DNA from: Marinospirillum sp035271045 | GTDB taxonomy: Bacteria > Pseudomonadota > Gammaproteobacteria > Pseudomonadales > Halomonadaceae | DNA length: 64,000 bases | Reading direction: 5' to 3' | Assembly: GCF_035271045.1 (NCBI RefSeq) | Contig: NZ_DATESC010000012.1 | Location: forward strand, 1 to 64,000 | Shown here: in pieces, positions 27,385-37,616 of the stretch | How the letters are laid out: every line of letters starts with the position of its first letter | How positions within the stretch are numbered: position 1 is the stretch's first letter | Made by a program: the position numbers and the translations under genes | The notes under the pieces: model-generated | Told to the model about the DNA's origin: nothing | What the model saw: the letters and a program-made list of their open reading frames with translations, nothing else | Databases searched by the model: none

Positions 27385-30300
27385 TGGTGCTTTTTGTTTC
27401 CCAATGTGAAAAAAACGCTTTAGCTAAAACTAGGCGAGTGCTTGATGCCTTTGCTAACCGAATTGGCGATAACACTTGGCAAACCGTAATTACCAACGAA
27501 GGCTTGCAAGCAGTACACAAACTACTGCGTAAAACAGCTAGCAAAAGCACGGCTGTAAGTTGTCATTGGATACGCACACGTTCACGTAGCGATTTATTGT
27601 GGGTGGTAGGTAATAGAAAGAAATTTAATGAGCAAGGCATAGTGCCGGTGAATTATACCGAGGGCGATATAGAGCAATATATGGATAAAGAAAAATGGCA
27701 AAGCTTGGCTCTCATTAAAAATGCCGTAGCTATAGCTGCTTTGTACCATGACTTTGGTAAAGCTAATATTTTGTTTCAGCAAAAGTTAAAGGGTGAAGGT
27801 AAAAATAAATACGAACCTGTTAGGCATGAGTGGGTATCGTTAAGACTTTTTCAAGCATTTGTTGGCGAAAGGAGCGATGAACAATGGTTAGAAGCCTTAA
27901 CTGAAATAGATAAAAACCAAAATGATGGTGTATTCCAAGATGGTATTAGTTCAGGAATAAATAACCCTTTAGCTGTTTTACCACCTTTTGCACAGTTAGT
28001 TGGCTGGTTGATACTAAGCCACCATAAATTGCCCTTTGTTCCTAGCTGGAAAAAAAACCTAACACAAGAGGTTTTACCTAGCCAGTTAGGTGGGAAAAGC
28101 TTGCTTGATGCTTGGTTTAGTAAAGAGCTAGAAGTTTGCTGGAATTCATATAATTTCAAAGATGAAGATAGCCAAATTTTTTTACAAGATAATTGGACAT
28201 TTGATAGCGAAGGACTGCCATACAAAAGTACTAAGTGGCGGTTGAGAGCTATACAAGCAGCAGACAAAGCATTGCAAAATATAAAACAGCTAAGTGCTAA
28301 AAATTTACTACATGATGAGCTATTTACTAGCCACCTTGCCAGAATGATTTTGATGCTTGCTGACCATCATTACTCAGCGCAAGCCGAACCGACTAAAATG
28401 TGGCAAAGCCCTAATTATGCTGTTTATGCCAATACCAACCGTGATACAGGTGAATTAAAACAACAGCTAGATGAACACTTAATAGGTGTTGCTAAGCATG
28501 CCGTTGATATCACTACCGCTTTACCACGATTAAAAGACAGCCTAGAAACGCTAGAAGACAATAAGTTTTTAAAGAGTAGCAAAGTCATCAATGAAAAGTT
28601 TGCTTGGCAAATTTCGGCTCAAAATACCGCTAAAAGATTAAGTGAAACCAGTGTTAAACAAGGCTTTTTTGGTATTAATATGGCCTCAACAGGCAAAGGA
28701 AAAACCCTTGCTAACGCCAAAATTATGTATGCCTTGGCTTCTAAAGAACAAGACTGCCGCTTTACTGTAGCGTTAGGTTTAAGAACCCTAACGCTGCAAA
28801 CAGGTAGAGAATATCGCAAGCTATTAGATTTAACCGATGAGCAGTTAGCTATAGCTGTGGGTGGCTCTGCTTCTAAGGCTTTATTTGAAAACCAACAAAA
28901 CAAACAAGAAACAGAAGATAGTTTTGGTATAGGCAGTGAGTCAGTTGAAGCGTTTTTAGATCCAGATTTATTTGTAGATTATGAACTAGCAGGTACAGAA
29001 CACAGCTTGTATGAGTGGACTAAAAATAACGTGCGCATAGAGAAACTATTACAAGCACCTACCCTTGTTTGCACTATCGACCACCTTATTCCTGCTACAG
29101 ACGGCACTCGTGGCGGTAAGCAAATTGGCCCCATGCTTAGGCTGCTAACTTCAGATTTAGTCATTGATGAACCCGATGATTTTGGCTTAGAAGATTTACC
29201 TGCCCTGTGTCGGCTAGTTTATTGGGCGGGTATGTTAGGCAGTCGTGTTTTATTATCAACCGCAACCATGCCACCAGACTTGGCTTTTGCTACTTTCCAA
29301 GCTTATCAAGCAGGTTGGGCAGAATACGCCAAGGTGAATATAGCCAACTGGAATGGCGTGGTTAATTGTGCTTGGTTTGATGAGCGCGCCACGGCAGGTG
29401 CAGTTAGTGAAGAAATCCAAGATTTTTCTAGCTTTAAAATACAGCATGAAAAATACGTTGAAAAGCGTGTTACCTATTTAAGCAAAACATCCCAGCCAAA
29501 ACATAAGGCTAAGTTATTAGAAAACCTAGTAACTACAGATAATATCTATAGCAATTTTGCACAAACTATTATGCAAGGTGCCTTAGCTTTACATAAAAAT
29601 AACTATGTCGAGCTTGGTGCTAAGAAGGTTTCTATTGGCTTAGTACGCATGGCTAATATTAACCCTTTAGTTGCTGTTGCTAAAAAGTTACTTAGCCTAG
29701 AAGCACCTGAAGACACGCAGATTAGCTTATGTGTTTACCACAGCCGCTACCCTCTAGGTGTGCGCTCTTACCTAGAGAATCAACTAGATAAAATACTAAA
29801 CCGCAAAGAAAACTGGCCGCCTCAAGACTTACAAAATCTAATCCAAAAAAACACTGCAAAGAATCAGCTATTCATTGTTCTTGCTTCCCCTGTAGCAGAA
29901 GTAGGGCGTGACCATGATTATGATTGGTCAATAATAGAGCCTAGCTCTATGCGCTCTATTATCCAGATAGCCGGGCGAGTACTTAGGCACAGAGATAAGC
30001 TGCCTGAACAAGAAAATATTTTATTGATTAATCAAAATATAAAGCAACTTAAAGGAAGTGAACGCTGCTTTGATAGGCCAGGTTTTGAAGTTGAACATTT
30101 AAAACTTAAGCTCAATAGTCACCAATTAAGCGATGTATTAAAAGAAGCCCAATACCAGCAAGTTAATGCTGTAGAAAGAGTAATAAGAACAAAAGAAGAC
30201 CCACTAACTAACCTAGTTGCTCTTGAACATGCGGCTTTGCTTAAACAGTTATTTACTAGCCCAACGTCAGCCAAACTTTGGTGGAAAGAGCAAGCCCACT

Positions 30301-30674
30301 GGAGTGGTGTACTGCAAAAGTTGCAACCTTTTAGGAAGTCTGCCAAAGATGAAGCCTTGTATTTATTAATAGAAAACGATGAGCTGAAATGGAAGTGGAA
30401 AAATGAAGCAGTATTTCCACCTAAGATGGGAACACTAGCTGGCGCAGGCATTGAAATTAAACAAGAAGCAGAGCCTGAAACCACTTCAAGAATAAACTTT
30501 TGGTTTGATTTAAACCCACAAAATATATACGCAGAACTAGCTCAAGATTTTAATATTACTGAAGAGGCATCTTCACTGCGCTTTGGTGAGTTAAGGCTGG
30601 TTAGCTATAAAAAAGACGATATCAACGAATACAAATATTTTTCTAATTTAGGAATATATCAAGAGGTAAAGTGA
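27381..30674 (+). CDS. cas3: Cas2-Cas3 fusion, subtype I-F nuclease-helicase
   Basis: In subtype I-F, Cas2 is fused to the Cas3 effector, so this protein acts in both spacer acquisition and target degradation. Residues 1-95 form the Cas2 part (MMVLFVSQCEKNALAKTRRV). The HD nuclease follows, with YHDFGKA at residues 122-128. The superfamily 2 helicase has Walker A (ASTGKGKT near 435), the DEAD-like box VIDEPDD near 595 and motif III STATMPP near 628. Motif VI reads QIAGRVLRHR. All catalytic motifs look intact across 1097 residues. Confidence 0.96.
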   Translation: MMVLFVSQCEKNALAKTRRVLDAFANRIGDNTWQTVITNEGLQAVHKLLRKTASKSTAVSCHWIRTRSRSDLLWVVGNRKKFNEQGIVPVNYTEGDIEQYMDKEKWQSLALIKNAVAIAALYHDFGKANILFQQKLKGEGKNKYEPVRHEWVSLRLFQAFVGERSDEQWLEALTEIDKNQNDGVFQDGISSGINNPLAVLPPFAQLVGWLILSHHKLPFVPSWKKNLTQEVLPSQLGGKSLLDAWFSKELEVCWNSYNFKDEDSQIFLQDNWTFDSEGLPYKSTKWRLRAIQAADKALQNIKQLSAKNLLHDELFTSHLARMILMLADHHYSAQAEPTKMWQSPNYAVYANTNRDTGELKQQLDEHLIGVAKHAVDITTALPRLKDSLETLEDNKFLKSSKVINEKFAWQISAQNTAKRLSETSVKQGFFGINMASTGKGKTLANAKIMYALASKEQDCRFTVALGLRTLTLQTGREYRKLLDLTDEQLAIAVGGSASKALFENQQNKQETEDSFGIGSESVEAFLDPDLFVDYELAGTEHSLYEWTKNNVRIEKLLQAPTLVCTIDHLIPATDGTRGGKQIGPMLRLLTSDLVIDEPDDFGLEDLPALCRLVYWAGMLGSRVLLSTATMPPDLAFATFQAYQAGWAEYAKVNIANWNGVVNCAWFDERATAGAVSEEIQDFSSFKIQHEKYVEKRVTYLSKTSQPKHKAKLLENLVTTDNIYSNFAQTIMQGALALHKNNYVELGAKKVSIGLVRMANINPLVAVAKKLLSLEAPEDTQISLCVYHSRYPLGVRSYLENQLDKILNRKENWPPQDLQNLIQKNTAKNQLFIVLASPVAEVGRDHDYDWSIIEPSSMRSIIQIAGRVLRHRDKLPEQENILLINQNIKQLKGSERCFDRPGFEVEHLKLKLNSHQLSDVLKEAQYQQVNAVERVIRTKEDPLTNLVALEHAALLKQLFTSPTSAKLWWKEQAHWSGVLQKLQPFRKSAKDEALYLLIENDELKWKWKNEAVFPPKMGTLAGAGIEIKQEAEPETTSRINFWFDLNPQNIYAELAQDFNITEEASSLRFGELRLVSYKKDDINEYKYFSNLGIYQEVK

Positions 30675-32167
30675 TGTTTGAACAACAAGAAAATAATACT
30701 TGGCCGGAGGTTATTAGTAACTTCCTTAACGAAAAGTTTGAGACTGATTTTGCAAAATATTTAAAGGAAGTTTTTAAGACGACTGAAAAAGAATACGAGC
30801 AAGAAAAATACTTCAATAATGAAGACTTAGCTTTTGTTTTTGATATAAGAAAAAACAAAAAAGCAGAAGGTCAAAAGGAAACAGAGTTTCTTTTGCAGCA
30901 GCTAGAAAAGTTAAATAATTTTCCAGAAAAGCCTAGCCAGCTAAACCTTGAGGTCTTAAACAGTGAAGTAATTAATAAAAAGCAAGAGTTACTTAATAAA
31001 TACTCTCCTGATGTTTGGATTACTTGGGCGGCAGAAAATGCTAAGAATGTAACTTTTGCTACGCATGTATCTAAGCTGACACATTCAGCAATAGATAGCC
31101 CATCATTTTTTGATGAAATAAAGTCGCAAAATAATGCCTACTTTTCAAGCTCTAGTCTTAATAAAATGGCTATAGATGGCGCTGTTAGAGGCAACCAATA
31201 CGCACCTATTTATCAGCTTTTAGAGTTGGAGCTAAACAAACAAAAGCTTGTTAGCGAGTTTAACAATATCGAAACAGACTTATTAAAAGTTTTTGCTAAA
31301 GATGAGGAGCAAAAAGCAGCATGGAATTTAGGTTTTTCTGCTGCACTTAGTGAAGGAAAACCCGCCGCTCATTTCTTGTTAAAACAAGTTTATTTTCCTA
31401 TAGCAGATAATCAATACCACTTACTTTGCAACTTGGTTTCATCCTCTAAGGCACAGGCTTTATTTGAATTTTACAGACGTAACCCTAAGGATTTATTTAA
31501 AACAAAAAATAACAACAAGTACTCAAACATTAACTATTTTAATTTCCCTAATCGAGCAAGTATTTCTATTACCGCAAGCAACCATGGTAATGCTTCACAG
31601 CTAAATGGTTCTCGCGGGGGGCGTCTAGGTTTATATTCTTGCCAACCACCTGTTTGGCATTCAAATATTAAACCACCAGTTTATCGAAGAAGCTTTTTTA
31701 GTGAGTTATCTAGAACCTATGCAGTGCAAGAAAACATACAGTTTTTAGCCGACTTTTTAGAACGCTTTGAGTCGTTACAATTAAGCATTAAAGATCCAAA
31801 ACGTATGCATTGGATTTATCAGTGGTTAGAGAATCTTACAGATGAGGTAATGGTTTACGTTAAAACTATTCAGGCTTTACCAGTCGGTTGGTCTGCTACT
31901 AAAGGAATAAAACTTAAGCCGGAGCACCAGGTTTTATTAGACTGTTTCCGTCAAGATGAAGAATTTATAACCCTACAATTAAACAGTAATTGGCAGGTGG
32001 TTATAGCTCAAGACTTTGCTGCTTGGCTTAATAGCCGTTTGAATAAAGTAAATAAAAATTTCACACCACAAGAAGCACATAGTAAATTGTGGGAGAAATT
32101 ATTTGAAGCTAACTTTAGAGAAACTTTAGAAATTAACTCTCGCGTAAAGCAGGAGACAGGTTTATGA
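30674..32167 (+). CDS. csy1: Type I-F Cascade subunit Csy1 (Cas8f)
   Basis: Csy1 is the large subunit of the Csy surveillance complex and takes part in PAM recognition with Csy2. The 497-residue product is identified by position and by similarity to the family, including HVSKLTHSAIDS near residue 135. The ATG at 30674 overlaps the cas3 stop (TGATG), with AAGAGG upstream, and is preferred over the GTG at 30671. The stop overlaps csy2. Confidence 0.93.
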   Translation: MFEQQENNTWPEVISNFLNEKFETDFAKYLKEVFKTTEKEYEQEKYFNNEDLAFVFDIRKNKKAEGQKETEFLLQQLEKLNNFPEKPSQLNLEVLNSEVINKKQELLNKYSPDVWITWAAENAKNVTFATHVSKLTHSAIDSPSFFDEIKSQNNAYFSSSSLNKMAIDGAVRGNQYAPIYQLLELELNKQKLVSEFNNIETDLLKVFAKDEEQKAAWNLGFSAALSEGKPAAHFLLKQVYFPIADNQYHLLCNLVSSSKAQALFEFYRRNPKDLFKTKNNNKYSNINYFNFPNRASISITASNHGNASQLNGSRGGRLGLYSCQPPVWHSNIKPPVYRRSFFSELSRTYAVQENIQFLADFLERFESLQLSIKDPKRMHWIYQWLENLTDEVMVYVKTIQALPVGWSATKGIKLKPEHQVLLDCFRQDEEFITLQLNSNWQVVIAQDFAAWLNSRLNKVNKNFTPQEAHSKLWEKLFEANFRETLEINSRVKQETGL

Positions 32168-33333
32168 GTCAGTTTTTATTGATTGAAAGAATAAAAGTAC
32201 AAAATGCCAATGCTACTTCAGGCTTTACTTGGGGCTTTCCAGCTATAACTCACTTTTTGGGTTTTAGTCACAATTTAAGTAGAAAGCTAAAAACTGCCAA
32301 TAGCTTAAAAGAACTGTCTTTAAAAGGTTGTGCAGTTATTGCCCATGAACAACATATCCATACTTATAAAGATGGCTCTACTGCAAGGTTTACTCAATAT
32401 AAAACAGCCCATTATTTAGGCTTAAATTTTGTGGGCGGCAGATTGCGTGACCCTGCAATTAATGAAGAAGCAAAAATGAATATGACAGTCTCCCTATTAA
32501 TACCTGTAGAAGGCTATTTAGGTGGGATCCAAGAAGAACTTAAAAACTTTATCACCAATGCCTGCCAGTTACAGCGCTTGGCAGGTGGCACGATTCTAAC
32601 TATAGGAAGTATAGAAGTTTTAGATTTTTCAGAAGAACAACAAGTTAGAAGTGTAAAGCACAAGCTTTTACCTGGCTTTGTCTTACAAGACAGATCTAAC
32701 TATTTAGAAGAACACTTTTTAGCACTACAAAAAATAAACCCTGATGCTGAGCAGCTTGACACTTGGTTTGATTTTATCGCATTAAGACAAGTAGCTAGAC
32801 CTGCCTGTGAACAGCTTGATAAATATTTAGCCAAGCAAGCAGAAAAGACGGATGAAGGCTCAGCACTTAACGATGTTTGGTTGGAACATAAAATATTGCC
32901 CTATAAGCAGGAACAAGTTCCAAGTGAGCTTATTGAACACTTTCAAACCCACAAAGAAACTATCAACCTTAAAGTTTTAGAGCAATGGCAAAGCTATTTA
33001 GAACCAAACGATAAAACGACAGCTAATTGGGAGTATATAAGAAAACCAAATTCCGGTTACTTAGTTCCTATCATGACTGGCTATAAAGCGATTACTCAAG
33101 TATTTCCAGCCGGTGAGATTGACGGTGCTAGGGATGTAGAAACAGACCTTTGCTTTGTGGAAGCAGTACACTCGGTTGGTGAATGGCAAAGCGTACACCG
33201 CTTAAAAACCCTAGAAGAATGGCAGGCCAGTGCTTGGGATTATGCGCCTTATGAACAAGATTGGTACTTATGTCAGCAAAGTAAGATAGGCACTAACCAA
33301 GAAATTACCAGTGATACAGACCCTTATTTATAA
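32164..33333 (+). CDS. csy2: Type I-F Cascade subunit Csy2 (Cas5f)
   Basis: Csy2 is the Cas5-type subunit that caps the 5' handle of the crRNA in the Csy complex. The beginning (FLLIERIKVQNANATSGFTWGFPAITHFLGFSH) is characteristic of Cas5f. Length is 389 residues, slightly longer than P. aeruginosa Csy2 (327). It overlaps csy1 by four bases. Confidence 0.94.
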   Translation: MSQFLLIERIKVQNANATSGFTWGFPAITHFLGFSHNLSRKLKTANSLKELSLKGCAVIAHEQHIHTYKDGSTARFTQYKTAHYLGLNFVGGRLRDPAINEEAKMNMTVSLLIPVEGYLGGIQEELKNFITNACQLQRLAGGTILTIGSIEVLDFSEEQQVRSVKHKLLPGFVLQDRSNYLEEHFLALQKINPDAEQLDTWFDFIALRQVARPACEQLDKYLAKQAEKTDEGSALNDVWLEHKILPYKQEQVPSELIEHFQTHKETINLKVLEQWQSYLEPNDKTTANWEYIRKPNSGYLVPIMTGYKAITQVFPAGEIDGARDVETDLCFVEAVHSVGEWQSVHRLKTLEEWQASAWDYAPYEQDWYLCQQSKIGTNQEITSDTDPYL

Positions 33334-33363
33334 ACTTGATTTAACCTCTAAAGGAATATAACT

Positions 33364-34344
33364 ATGAAAATTGATTTACCTAGCATGTTGGCTTTTGAAC
33401 GCAAATTAGAAACGTCAGATGCACTAATGTTTTCTGGCAACTGGCAAGCGATTGGTACAGATAAAAAGTGGCAGGACATTCTTATTACCAAGCGTCAAAA
33501 CCGTTCTACTCAAAGCGCACATGGTACAAGCGATGCAGATAAAGTAAAACCGAATCCTGTTTCTTCAGATAGTGATGATGCGAACTTACCTCTAGCACAT
33601 GACACTTTGAAAGTAAGTTTCAGTATGCGTGTTGTGGGTAATTTAGGTATGCCTTTTGGTTGTAACTCACCAGCTTTTAGTAGTGCAATTCAGGCTAAGG
33701 TTAATGACTTTAAGCAAGGAGAAGGGGTTGAGGTTCTTGCTTATCGTTATGCATACAATATAGCGAATGGACGTTTTTTATGGCGTAACCGTGTTGGTGC
33801 TGAAGAGATTAAAATTCTTGTAAAAGTAGCCGACCAAACCTTTGCTTTTAACGCTTATGATTTCTCTTTAAACGACTTTGATAAATCAAACAACAATAGT
33901 GAGTTGAAGCAATTAGCTGCAGCAATTTCAGAAGGTTTAAAGGGTGATGAACAAAGCTTTGTTCTTGTTGAAGTCGATGCTTTTGTAAAACTTGGTCATC
34001 AGCAGCATGTATTCCCCTCCCAAGAAATGAATATGGGTGAAAAGGGTAAGAGCTTATTCCGGTTAGAGGGCTGTGCTGCTATTCATAACGTCAAAATAGG
34101 CAATGCTATTCGTACTATAGATACTTGGTATGATCGCTATGAAGAGCAAGGTCAGCCAATTGCAATCGAGCCTTTTGGTGCTGTAACTCAAATTGGTGAT
34201 GCTTTCCGTAAGACTAAAAAAGAAGGTGATCTTTACTCATTAATGCTTGATTGGGTAAACAGCAATGATTTAACACTAGAGCAACAGGCTTATGTAACAG
34301 GCAACCTAATTCGTGGTGGTGTCTTTAGTAAATCTTCTAAGTAA
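33364..34344 (+). CDS. csy3: Type I-F Cascade backbone subunit Csy3 (Cas7f)
   Basis: Csy3 is the RNA-binding backbone protein, present in six copies along the spacer region of the crRNA. LPSMLAFERKLETSDALMFSGNW is the conserved start, and FRLEGCAAIHNVKIGNAIRTIDTWY is the conserved C-terminal segment. Length is 326 residues. It starts 30 bases after csy2 with AAAGGAATA upstream; its own stronger translation signal fits its higher stoichiometry. Confidence 0.95.
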   Translation: MKIDLPSMLAFERKLETSDALMFSGNWQAIGTDKKWQDILITKRQNRSTQSAHGTSDADKVKPNPVSSDSDDANLPLAHDTLKVSFSMRVVGNLGMPFGCNSPAFSSAIQAKVNDFKQGEGVEVLAYRYAYNIANGRFLWRNRVGAEEIKILVKVADQTFAFNAYDFSLNDFDKSNNNSELKQLAAAISEGLKGDEQSFVLVEVDAFVKLGHQQHVFPSQEMNMGEKGKSLFRLEGCAAIHNVKIGNAIRTIDTWYDRYEEQGQPIAIEPFGAVTQIGDAFRKTKKEGDLYSLMLDWVNSNDLTLEQQAYVTGNLIRGGVFSKSSK

Positions 34345-34357
34345 AGGAAAACAAAAT

Positions 34358-35023
34358 ATGCGTTTTTATCAAGAAATTACCCTTATAAAAACGCCTGAAA
34401 TTTCACCTTATTTTATTTGGTCTAAGCTCTACACTCAGTTACACCTAGCTTTGGTAGAGCAAAAAAATTTAGATAAAATGGTGAATATCGGCGTGAGTTT
34501 TCCTGAATACGCTTATCAAGAAAAAGAGGGTAAAGAATTTGCAAGCTTGGGTACTAAGCTGCGTGTTTTTGCATCTAGTGAACAAGAGCTTCAGAAGCTT
34601 AACCTAAATAAATGGCTAGATCGTTTAATGGACTATGTGCATATTAAAAGTATTAGACCAATACCTAGCAATGCTAATAGTTATTTACTAGTTAAGCGTT
34701 ACCGAGTAACTACCAATTTAGAGCGTTTAACACGGCGCTTCATGCGGCGAGAAAGCAAAAGAACAGGACGAGAAATTAGCTTTGAAGAAGCCCAAAAAAT
34801 ACAAAATCTACGTTTTTTAGAAGAAAAAAAGGTGACTTTAGAAAAAGCAAAAGCGTACTACACTAATCCTTTAGTAAAAGATTTACCGTTCGTAAAAATA
34901 AAAAGTTTAAGCGGTGAGCAAGAATTTTCATTGCTTATTAACCAACAGCCAGTAGACCAACAGCAGCAGGGCAGCTTTAGTACTTATGGACTAAGTTCTA
35001 AGGCAACAGTCCCTAACTGGTAA
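34358..35023 (+). CDS. cas6f: CRISPR RNA endoribonuclease Cas6f (Csy4)
   Basis: Csy4 cuts the repeat hairpin to release crRNAs and remains bound to the stem-loop. The catalytic histidine is H29 (QLHLAL), the same position as in P. aeruginosa Csy4. The catalytic serine is in the VKIKSLSGEQ region. The RNA-binding arginine-rich helix reads RLTRRFMRRESKR near residues 110-125, and the C-terminal FSTYGLS is typical. The ATG at 34358 (221 residues) has AAAGGAAAA upstream; frames opening at 34313 overlap csy3 and are not needed. Confidence 0.95.
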   Translation: MRFYQEITLIKTPEISPYFIWSKLYTQLHLALVEQKNLDKMVNIGVSFPEYAYQEKEGKEFASLGTKLRVFASSEQELQKLNLNKWLDRLMDYVHIKSIRPIPSNANSYLLVKRYRVTTNLERLTRRFMRRESKRTGREISFEEAQKIQNLRFLEEKKVTLEKAKAYYTNPLVKDLPFVKIKSLSGEQEFSLLINQQPVDQQQQGSFSTYGLSSKATVPNW

Positions 35024-35030
35024 AACTAGG

Positions 35031-35054
35031 AAAGGGTGTTTTTACCCTTTTTTT
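35031..35054 (+). terminator. Terminator of the cas operon
   Basis: AAAGGGT (35031-35037) pairs with ACCCTTT (35044-35050), followed by a T tract. It lies seven bases after the cas6f stop and separates the cas operon from the CRISPR leader, so the array should have its own promoter. Confidence 0.88.
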
Positions 35055-35173
35055 GTTCATTAAAAAATTAGCTTTAAAATCAATAAGTTACAACAGGTAG
35101 AAAATACATTGGTAAAAAGGGTGTTTTTCCAATAACTACTTGTTGTAGCTTGTTTTTTTGCGTTATTATTGCT
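35055..35173 (+). promoter_or_regulatory. CRISPR leader
   Basis: This AT-rich stretch of about 119 bases lies between the cas terminator and the first repeat. It contains an imperfect 12-bp inverted repeat, TACAACAGGTAG (35089-35100) with CTACTTGTTGTA (35136-35147), one mismatch. Orientation is set by the degenerate terminal repeat at the far end of the array. A promoter for pre-crRNA and IHF/Cas1-Cas2 docking sites are expected here, but I cannot place hexamers with confidence. Confidence 0.7.
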
Positions 35174-37422
35174 GTTAGCCGCCGCACAGGTGGCTTAGAA
35201 AACCTGACGCAACAACGATTCCTTTTGCTGCAAGTTAGCCGCCGCACAGGTGGCTTAGAAAGGAACAGTGTCGGCTTGAATGAATTGTTATGCGTTAGCC
35301 GCCGCACAGGTGGCTTAGAAAATAGTGTGTGCCACGCTCTGGTATGCAAGCACGTTAGCCGCCGCACAGGTGGCTTAGAAAAGAGCCTCTAAACGTTCTT
35401 GCTCTGCTTCATAGTTAGCCGCCGCACAGGTGGCTTAGAAAATATTGTGGCGAAGTAGTGCCACCGGCTAATAGTTAGCCGCCGCACAGGTGGCTTAGAA
35501 AGTAGCAAAGGCAAACCAATCAATGTTAGCCAGGTTAGCCGCCGCACAGGTGGCTTAGAAAAGTATAAACATTAATGTATGCAATGCAAGCCTGTTAGCC
35601 GCCGCACAGGTGGCTTAGAAAAGCACACATAAAACCGTACAACAGAAAAAACGGTTAGCCGCCGCACAGGTGGCTTAGAAAGTCAAAAGGCACTGACTCC
35701 AATCCGTTTGCATGTTAGCCGCCGCACAGGTGGCTTAGAAAAGTAATTACGCACACACAAGACTATACAAACGGTTAGCCGCCGCACAGGTGGCTTAGAA
35801 ATAGTGGTAGTCGTTTTTTATATGATGGTCACGGTTAGCCGCCGCACAGGTGGCTTAGAAAATGCTGGTGCGTATATGGTCAGCGACAGAAGCGTTAGCC
35901 GCCGCACAGGTGGCTTAGAAATAACCGGTGGCTTTTTTTGTGCTAAAATAAATGTTAGCCGCCGCACAGGTGGCTTAGAAATGCCGACCTGCCCAGAATA
36001 TCAGTGATTGGGCGTTAGCCGCCGCACAGGTGGCTTAGAAATAGCTGTTATTGCCCCAGTCCATCGGGGCTTTGTTAGCCGCCGCACAGGTGGCTTAGAA
36101 ATGAGGATCTGTATCATCTACGCTACTAATAAAGTTAGCCGCCGCACAGGTGGCTTAGAAAGACCCTTAGCAGATAATGGCGTTTATCAAATTGTTAGCC
36201 GCCGCACAGGTGGCTTAGAAAGTGCAGTCCTGCCAAACACCATCCTGAATTTTGTTAGCCGCCGCACAGGTGGCTTAGAAAGTAGTGTGCAGCTACCCAC
36301 GTTACTATTTTTAGTTAGCCGCCGCACAGGTGGCTTAGAAATCATGGGGCTATTTAACTTTGCTTGTTAGTTTGTTAGCCGCCGCACAGGTGGCTTAGAA
36401 AGAAAGGGGATTTACCTCTACTATCAGAGACTAGTTAGCCGCCGCACAGGTGGCTTAGAAATTACACAGAAGAAGGTAAACAAGCAGCAATCCGTTAGCC
36501 GCCGCACAGGTGGCTTAGAAAGCTAAGGTGGGCATTGCATGGCATGCACTGGCGTTAGCCGCCGCACAGGTGGCTTAGAAAGCTACGTTTTGCTCAACGA
36601 GGATCAGTGTTATGTTAGCCGCCGCACAGGTGGCTTAGAAATATGGCCTCGCATGATGATACTTTAGACCCAAGTTAGCCGCCGCACAGGTGGCTTAGAA
36701 AATGCGATAGCGGCATTGGACTCGTTATCTACACGTTAGCCGCCGCACAGGTGGCTTAGAAAAACTATTCGTGCTGAAGGCAGTGAAATCTGGAGTTAGC
36801 CGCCGCACAGGTGGCTTAGAAATCAATGTACGGTAAGCTGCTAATTATCATTTTGTTAGCCGCCGCACAGGTGGCTTAGAAAAAGAGTGCTAACCACCCT
36901 ATCAGCCATAAAGCGTTAGCCGCCGCACAGGTGGCTTAGAAATTTGATACCCATGTACTAACAACGCTTTGCTGGTTAGCCGCCGCACAGGTGGCTTAGA
37001 AAGTTAGGATAGAGCGACACCAGCAGATCTCCAGGTTAGCCGCCGCACAGGTGGCTTAGAAAAAATCCAGGGGATACGTAAGAACCCTGATGGGGTTAGC
37101 CGCCGCACAGGTGGCTTAGAAAGCCGGTCAGCCACTCGCTATCCAGTACACTGCGTTAGCCGCCGCACAGGTGGCTTAGAAATTTCTTCATCCTGACGTT
37201 TTCAAGCATGAAATGTTAGCCGCCGCACAGGTGGCTTAGAAAATCAAAATTCCACCCTTTAACAACCTGCAAAAGTTAGCCGCCGCACAGGTGGCTTAGA
37301 AAAGCATTAGGCGTGACTTCGCCTGGCACTAGTGGTTAGCCGCCGCACAGGTGGCTTAGAAAATCTCATAATCTAGTAACGCTAGAGACTCGTGGTTAGC
37401 CGCCGCACAGGTGGCTTAGGGG
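35174..37422 (+). CRISPR. Type I-F CRISPR array, 38 repeats and 37 spacers
   Basis: The 28-bp repeat starts GTTAGCCGCC, continues GCACAGG and ends with the handle CTTAGAAA. It recurs every 60 bases from 35174 to 36674 (26 copies), then every 60 bases from 36735 to 37395 (12 copies). The spacer before 36735 is 33 bases; all others are 32. The repeats look identical, except the last, which ends GGG instead of AAA and marks the leader-distal end. The stem CCGCC/GGTGG around loop GCACA has a central G-U wobble. The repeat is close to the canonical I-F consensus with a changed stem. All 37 spacers are different. Several frames read through the array but are not genes. Confidence 0.99.
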
Positions 37423-37605
37423 TTTTATTCATGCACTGAATGTTATTGCACGAGCCAGAAATATGAGCCAGCTTGCAAGAGATACTGGCTTGACCCGCAA
37501 AGGTTTGTATAAGGCATTATCGCCTGATGGAAACCCCACTTTTAGTACAGTAACAAAAGTTGCAAAAGCACTTGGCTTGCAAATTACTGTACAAGCAATA
37601 CCTTA
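37423..37605 (+). pseudogene. 3' fragment of a HigA-type antitoxin gene, duplicate of 39825-40005
   Basis: Directly after the degenerate terminal repeat, the sequence becomes nearly identical to the last 59 codons of the antitoxin gene at 39712-40005. It reads ALNVIARARNMSQLARDTGL and on to the stop, differing by a few bases. It lacks the start, so it cannot make the antitoxin. The array therefore ends inside a copy of this gene, presumably after a deletion or a recombination that removed the 5' part. Confidence 0.85.
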
Positions 37606-37616
37606 AGCTAAAACAT

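Noticed and set aside
36014..36095. Self-targeting spacers against this window
   Set aside because: Reading the 37 spacers against the surrounding genes by eye I saw no match; a database search would be needed to exclude targets elsewhere in the genome.
35150..36370. Open frames with repeated VSRRTGGLE motifs across the CRISPR array, on both strands (also 35080-35367 minus)
   Set aside because: They are translations of the 28-bp repeats; the 60-base period is a multiple of three, so the frame stays open by chance.
26298..37422. Tn7-like or defective I-F3 transposon system
   Set aside because: cas1 and cas2-3 are present and intact, all Csy subunits are full length, and no tnsABC or tniQ genes are visible; this is a standard I-F1 locus.
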